Under the pieces are notes generated by a model. The model searched no databases, was not told the origin of the DNA, and worked only from the letters and a program-made list of their open reading frames with translations. From Nocardiopsis sp. NRRL B-16309 (GTDB taxonomy: Bacteria; Actinomycetota; Actinomycetes; Streptosporangiales; Streptosporangiaceae): a stretch of 44,115 bases of DNA. The stretch is from NCBI RefSeq assembly GCF_001279585.1, contig NZ_LGEC01000086.1, positions 1-44,115 of the forward strand. The letters run 5' to 3'. Each line of letters opens with the position of its first letter. The stretch's first letter is position 1. The translations under genes were made by a program, and so were the position numbers. Positions 40,020-44,115 of the stretch are shown here, piece by piece.

Positions 40020-41183
40020 CTACTCGTCACCATCCTTGTCAGGAGCGAGTGCCTTCTGCACCCACTCGTGGAACGCGCCGATGTGGTGCTCCGAGGGGAC
40101 GAGGACACCACCGCCGGCGTAGGCCCGCGAGGACATCGCGGGCTGGCAGCGCTCACAGGCGTCGAAGTCCTGCTGGTTGACCCGGTGGAACAGTTCGACG
40201 GAGCGCGAGACGTCGCGGCCGGAGGCCACGACGTCCTTGCTGTACAGCCAGTCGCACTCGACGACCGTGCGGTCGGCGGACAGCGGGAACATCCGGTGCA
40301 CGATCACGTGGTCGGGCACGAGGTTGATGAAGACCTGCGGTCGGACGGTGATCGCGTAGTACTTGCGGTCCTGTTCGGAGTCCACCCCGGCCAGCCGGTC
40401 GAAGCCCTCGCCGCCGTCCACGGTGAACCCCGAGACGTCCTCACCGAAGGCCGCGCCGTGCCCGACGAAGTACTGCGCGGCGTAGCCGTCGGCGAACTCG
40501 GGCAGGACCTCGGTCAGCTCGGGGTGGATGGTCGCGCAGTGGTAGCACTCCATGAAGTTCTCGATGATGAGCTTCCAGTTGGCCCGGACGTCGTAGGTGA
40601 TGCGGCGTCCCAGCTCCAGCTCGTCGACCTCGTAGTTGTCGACGGCCTCCAGCGACCCCAGCCGCTCGACGACGTCGGCCTGCACCGTGTCGGCGAACGA
40701 GGGCGGGTCCGGGGCCAGGCACAGCCACGCGTAGCCCAGCCACTCGCGCAGGTGCACCGCCTTGAGCCCGTACTCGGTGCGGTCGATGTCGGGCATCGAC
40801 GTCAGGTTCGGCGCGGCGACCAGCCTGCCGTCCAGCCCGTAGGTCCAGGCGTGGTAGGGGCACTGGAAGGTGCGCTTCACACTGCCGGACTCGTCCGTGC
40901 AGAGCCTGGCGCCCCGGTGCCGGCAGATGTTGAGGAAGGCGCGCAGCGACCCGTCCCTGGACCGCGTGACCAGCACGCTCTCGCGGCCGATCTGGACCGT
41001 GCGGAAGTCGCCCGGCTCGGGCAGGTCGGCGGCGCGGACCGAGCAGAACCACATCCGCTCGAAGATCCTGTCCTGTTCGCGGGAGAAGACGCCGGGGTCG
41101 GTGTAGCTGTGTCCGGGCAGGGTCGGGATCAGGCTCTCGGGCAGCGCGGAACCGGCGGCGCGGGTCATGAGGTTCTCGGTCAA
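40020..41183 (-). CDS. gbcA: Rieske-type oxygenase alpha subunit, probable glycine betaine monooxygenase
   Basis: 387 residues. Rieske domain with ICRHRGARLC and CPYHAW (Cys-x-His ... Cys-x2-His, about 80-105) and mononuclear iron site NFMECYHCATIHPE (Glu-x2-His-x4-His form). Together with a BCCT carrier and dimethylglycine oxidase this matches GbcA-type glycine betaine monooxygenase, which removes one methyl of betaine as formaldehyde to give dimethylglycine; a choline- or carnitine-type Rieske enzyme is the alternative. The TTG at 41183 (MTENLMTRAAG) is preferred over the ATG at 41168 because GGAG lies about six bases before it. The ferredoxin-reductase partner (GbcB) is not in the window. 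Confidence 0.87.
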   Translation of the reverse strand: MTENLMTRAAGSALPESLIPTLPGHSYTDPGVFSREQDRIFERMWFCSVRAADLPEPGDFRTVQIGRESVLVTRSRDGSLRAFLNICRHRGARLCTDESGSVKRTFQCPYHAWTYGLDGRLVAAPNLTSMPDIDRTEYGLKAVHLREWLGYAWLCLAPDPPSFADTVQADVVERLGSLEAVDNYEVDELELGRRITYDVRANWKLIIENFMECYHCATIHPELTEVLPEFADGYAAQYFVGHGAAFGEDVSGFTVDGGEGFDRLAGVDSEQDRKYYAITVRPQVFINLVPDHVIVHRMFPLSADRTVVECDWLYSKDVVASGRDVSRSVELFHRVNQQDFDACERCQPAMSSRAYAGGGVLVPSEHHIGAFHEWVQKALAPDKDGDE

Positions 41184-41322
41184 AGCTGACTCCGTCTCTG
41201 TGCTGAGCGGTCTCCGAGGGTCGGCGCGCGGGGCGCCGGTGGTCGGGGGGAGCCGGGGCGGGTCTTCGGTGGGGGCGGTGCGCGGCGGGCACCGCCCCGG
41301 TATCAGGCGGCGGGTGGGCGCC

Positions 41323-43773
41323 TCACGACCGGATCCGTACCATGTCGGGGTCGAAGAGCGGCTCGGCCGCCACCACCGCGGGGACGCGTTCGCCGAAGTA
41401 CTCGATCTCGACGGCCGTCCCGGGCACGGAGGCGCTCGCGGGCAGCCACGCGTAGGCGATGTTCCTGCCGATGGTGTAGCCGCGCGCCGCGCTGGTGACG
41501 TAGCCGGCCGGCACACCGTCCACGCGGACCGGCTCGGAGCCCATGACGACCTGGCGGGGGTCGTCGATGGTCAGGCAGGTGAGCTTGCGAGTGACGGTGT
41601 CCGCGGAGCGGCCCCGCAGGGCGTTCCTCCCGTGGAAGAAGCCCTTGTTCATGCGCACCGCGAATCCGACCCCGGCCTCGTAGGGGTCGTGCTCGGTGCT
41701 CATGTCCGAGCCCCAGGCCCGGTAGCCCTTCTCCAACCGCATGCTGGTGAAGGCGCCGCGGCCCGCGGCGATCACGCCGTGCTCCTGTCCCGCCTCCCAG
41801 AGGGTGTCCCACAGGCGGCGGCCCATGTCGGCGGTGGTGTAGAGCTCCCAGCCCAGCTCACCGACGTAGGACAGGCGCATCGCGGTCACCGGGACGTCGC
41901 CGACGAAGGCCTGCTTCGCCTTGAAGTAGCCCAGCGCCCGGTGTGAGAAGTCCTCGCGGGTCAGCGGCTGGAGGAGGTCGCGCGCGGCCGGCCCCCACAG
42001 TCCGATGCAGCACGTGCCCGCGGTGATGTCGCGCAGCTGGACGGTGCCGCTGCGGGGCAGGTGGCGGCGCAGCCAGTCCAGGTCGATCGGGCCGTTGGCG
42101 CCCACCTGGAAGCGGTCCTCGGCGAGCCGGGCGACGGTGAGGTCGCTGCGGATCCCGCCGTCCTCGTTGAGCATCAGGGTGTAGACGACCGAACCGACCC
42201 TGCGGTCGAGCTGGTTGGTCGTCATCGCCTGGAGGAACGTCAGCGCCTCCGGGCCGGTGACCTCCAGGCGCTTCAGGGGCGTCATGTCGAACATCGCCAC
42301 CCGCTCGCGCGCCACCAGGGCCTCCGCGCCCGCGATCGGCGACCAGTACCGGGAGGCCCACTCGCCCCGCTCGGGGATCTGCTCGACCTCGGGCAGGTCC
42401 GCGTTGGCCTCGTACCACTGCGGCCGCTCCCAGCCGGACGCTTCGAGGAACACCGCCCCGAGTTCCACCTGGCGCTCGTGGAAGGGGCTGGTGCGCAGGG
42501 GGCGGGGGCGTTCGGCGGGCTGCAGGGGGTGCAGTACGTCGTAGACCTCGTCGAAGGCCTGGCAGCTGCGCAGGTGGACGTACTCCGGTCCCCGCTCGAC
42601 CTCCTCGAACCGGTTGAGGTCGCAGTTGTGCAGGTCCAGGCCGGGCTGGCCGTCCACCAGCCACTCCGCCATCGCCCTGGCCACGCCCGCGGAGTGCGTG
42701 ATCCACACCGCCTCGGCGACCCAGAAGCCCTGGAGGTCGGGGTGCTCGCCGAGCAGGGGGTTGCCGTCCGGGGTGAAGGAGAACAGCCCGTTGATCCCCT
42801 CGTCGACGCCGGCGTCGGCCAGGCACGGCAGCAGGTCGACGGCGTCCTTCCAGGACTGGCCGAAGTCCTCGGGGGTGAACGGCAGTTCGGACGGCATGGT
42901 CGGCGCGACGCCGGGGTCGAGGATGTCGTCGGCGGAGATCGGCATCGGGCGGTGCTCGTAGGCCCCGATCCCGATCCGGTCGACGTGCTCGCGGAAGTAG
43001 AGGCCGGCCTCCTGGTGCCGCAGCAGCGGTTTGCTCATCTCGCGCCGTTCGTCGTTGACGCCCCTGAGCACCGGCAGCGGAGTGGTCCTGACGTACTGGT
43101 GCGCCATCGGGACCAGCGGGATGTCGAGGTCGACCATGCGGCCGATCCGCGGCCCCCACATGCCGACGCAGGAGACGACGATGTCGGCCGCGAAGGTGTC
43201 GTGCTCGGTGACCACGGCACGGACCCGCCCGCCGTGGCGCTCGATGCCGGTGACCTTGTGGTGGGCCAGGAACCGGGCTCCGCGATCGATCGCCCGCCTG
43301 GCCTGGGCCTCGCCCGCGCGTACCGGCTTGGCCAGGCCGTCGCCGGGGATGTGGAACCCGCCCAGGATCTTGGCGGGGTCGAGCAGCGGGTGCAGCTCCG
43401 CGCACTCGCCGGGGTCGCGCAGGTGGCTCTCGACGCCCCACGACGTCGCCCAGCCGTGCCTGCGCTTCAGGTCCGCCCAGCGCTCGGGCGTGGTCGCCAC
43501 CTCCAGGCCGCCGAGCTGCTGGAAGCACCACTGGCCGTCCAGCGTCAGCGCCGTGTACTTCTCGACGGTGTACGTGGCCAGCCGCGTCATGGTCCTGCAC
43601 CCGACGGTCTGGTACACCAGGCCGGGTGCGTGCGAACTGGACCCACCGGTGGCGAACAGCGGCCCCTGTTCGAGCACGGTGACGTTGGTCCACCCGCGCT
43701 CGGTCAGCTCGTCGGCCAGCGCGCAGCCGACGATGCCCGCCCCGATGAGCACAACGCGTGGTTGGGTCGGCAT
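41323..43773 (-). CDS. dmg: Dimethylglycine oxidase (FAD and tetrahydrofolate domains)
   Basis: 816 residues, matching the about 830-residue Arthrobacter dimethylglycine oxidase from my memory of its sequence. N-terminal FAD-binding oxidase with VVLIGAGIVGCALADEL and GGSSSHAPGLVYQT; His48 in SSHAPG corresponds to the covalently flavinylated histidine. The C-terminal half is a GcvT-like folate domain (from about 440) with MTPLKRLEVTGPEAL, ITAGTCCIGLWGPAARDLL, RLSYVGELGWELYT and FEAG-like PYEAGVGFAVRM. It converts dimethylglycine to sarcosine and channels formaldehyde to THF as methylene-THF. The ATG at 43773 has AGGAG seven bases upstream. The stop lies 139 bases before the Rieske gene. Confidence 0.95.
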   Translation of the reverse strand: MPTQPRVVLIGAGIVGCALADELTERGWTNVTVLEQGPLFATGGSSSHAPGLVYQTVGCRTMTRLATYTVEKYTALTLDGQWCFQQLGGLEVATTPERWADLKRRHGWATSWGVESHLRDPGECAELHPLLDPAKILGGFHIPGDGLAKPVRAGEAQARRAIDRGARFLAHHKVTGIERHGGRVRAVVTEHDTFAADIVVSCVGMWGPRIGRMVDLDIPLVPMAHQYVRTTPLPVLRGVNDERREMSKPLLRHQEAGLYFREHVDRIGIGAYEHRPMPISADDILDPGVAPTMPSELPFTPEDFGQSWKDAVDLLPCLADAGVDEGINGLFSFTPDGNPLLGEHPDLQGFWVAEAVWITHSAGVARAMAEWLVDGQPGLDLHNCDLNRFEEVERGPEYVHLRSCQAFDEVYDVLHPLQPAERPRPLRTSPFHERQVELGAVFLEASGWERPQWYEANADLPEVEQIPERGEWASRYWSPIAGAEALVARERVAMFDMTPLKRLEVTGPEALTFLQAMTTNQLDRRVGSVVYTLMLNEDGGIRSDLTVARLAEDRFQVGANGPIDLDWLRRHLPRSGTVQLRDITAGTCCIGLWGPAARDLLQPLTREDFSHRALGYFKAKQAFVGDVPVTAMRLSYVGELGWELYTTADMGRRLWDTLWEAGQEHGVIAAGRGAFTSMRLEKGYRAWGSDMSTEHDPYEAGVGFAVRMNKGFFHGRNALRGRSADTVTRKLTCLTIDDPRQVVMGSEPVRVDGVPAGYVTSAARGYTIGRNIAYAWLPASASVPGTAVEIEYFGERVPAVVAAEPLFDPDMVRIRS

Positions 43774-43893
43774 GGAAGCTCTCCTGATCATGTGGTCGTA
43801 GCGCGTCCGAACCCGCGCTGGAGCCAGTCGTCGAGACACGGCGCCCGGTCGCCCCCGGTGGGGCGCCGGCTGCCGGTGGAGGTAGGGGTGCTG

Positions 43894-43935
43894 GTGGCTG
43901 TGGCTGTGGCTGTGGCTGTGGCTGTGGCTGTGGCT
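43894..43935. repeat. Seven-copy hexanucleotide repeat between dmg and glyA
   Basis: GTGGCT repeats seven times without a break, in the 241-base gap between the two genes. A duplicated CCGGGTCCGG follows. No coding frame is supported there. Copy number may vary between isolates. Confidence 0.92.
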
Positions 43936-44014
43936 GGGCCGGGTCCGGTGGCTGTGCCGGGTCCGGGGCTCGCCGGGGGTCGGACCACCGGCCCGCGCGG
44001 GTGGCCGCGGTGGG

Positions 44015-44115
44015 TCACAGGTTGGGGTAGAGCGGGTGCTTGGCGGCCAGCGCGCGCACGCGCGCGCTCAGCGCCTGGGCGTCGAAGTCGGGCTTGAGGG
44101 CCTGGGCGATGACGT
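44015..44115 (-). CDS. glyA: Serine hydroxymethyltransferase, last 33 residues only
   Basis: The minus frame ends VIAQALKPDFDAQAL then VRALAAKHPLYPNL and stops at 44017-44015. This is the conserved C-terminus of actinobacterial GlyA. The rest lies outside the window. GlyA makes serine from glycine and methylene-THF, linking the sarcosine/dimethylglycine enzymes to SdaA. It lies upstream of dmg on the same strand, separated by the repeat-bearing gap. Confidence 0.85.
   Translation of the reverse strand, partial: VIAQALKPDFDAQALSARVRALAAKHPLYPNL

Noticed and set aside
43774..44014. Glycine riboswitch in front of dmg
   Set aside because: The gap is filled by simple repeats and GC-rich DNA with no sign of the paired glycine aptamer cores.

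Overview
The window is very GC-rich DNA from an actinomycete. Most genes start with GTG or ATG, several regulators look leaderless, and the gene content (ECF42-type sigma factor with a DGPF partner, sarcosine oxidase operon, dimethylglycine oxidase, MbtB-like NRPS) fits a filamentous actinobacterium such as Nocardiopsis or a relative. That genus guess is inference. No rRNA, tRNA, integrase or CRISPR array was seen.

Left part (1-15.6 kb). An NRPS protein cut by the window edge carries the domains carrier-Cy-A-carrier, as in MbtB/PchE-type thiazoline or oxazoline siderophore synthetases. It has a Fur/Zur-like box about 67 bp upstream of its start. Next come an ECF sigma factor and its DGPF partner, threonine deaminase, an orphan Cas6e-like protein that seems to lack its catalytic histidine, an 18-bp minisatellite, an ArsR/P1B-4 metal efflux pair with a perfect 12-bp inverted repeat over the start codon, a decayed two-component system, a DedA membrane protein, a small helical protein and a short-chain dehydrogenase.

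Middle part (14.7-25.2 kb and beyond). The operon soxBDAG-sdaA-purU on the minus strand encodes heterotetrameric sarcosine oxidase, L-serine deaminase and formyl-THF deformylase. A divergent GntR regulator lies upstream. A GNAT protein, a formylglycine-generating enzyme with its type I sulfatase, a glycine betaine/choline-type binding lipoprotein, and LysR and AraC regulators follow. Gene relics (glutamine amidotransferase, LysR) lie between them.

A block of visibly lower GC (about 32.2-35.9 kb) holds a NUDIX hydrolase, an XRE/TPR regulator that overlaps it tail to tail, and a divergent radical SAM protein fused in frame to a CYTH (triphosphate tunnel) domain. This is the least explained part and the best candidate for an undescribed system.

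Right part (35.9-44.1 kb). A minus-strand set glyA (partial)-dimethylglycine oxidase-Rieske betaine monooxygenase-BCCT transporter-FdhF/YdeP-type molybdoenzyme. With the sox operon it makes an almost complete route: betaine uptake, betaine to dimethylglycine to sarcosine to glycine to serine to pyruvate. Released one-carbon units go to THF, then formate (PurU), and possibly CO2 (FdhF-like enzyme). The reductase partner of the Rieske enzyme is not in the window.
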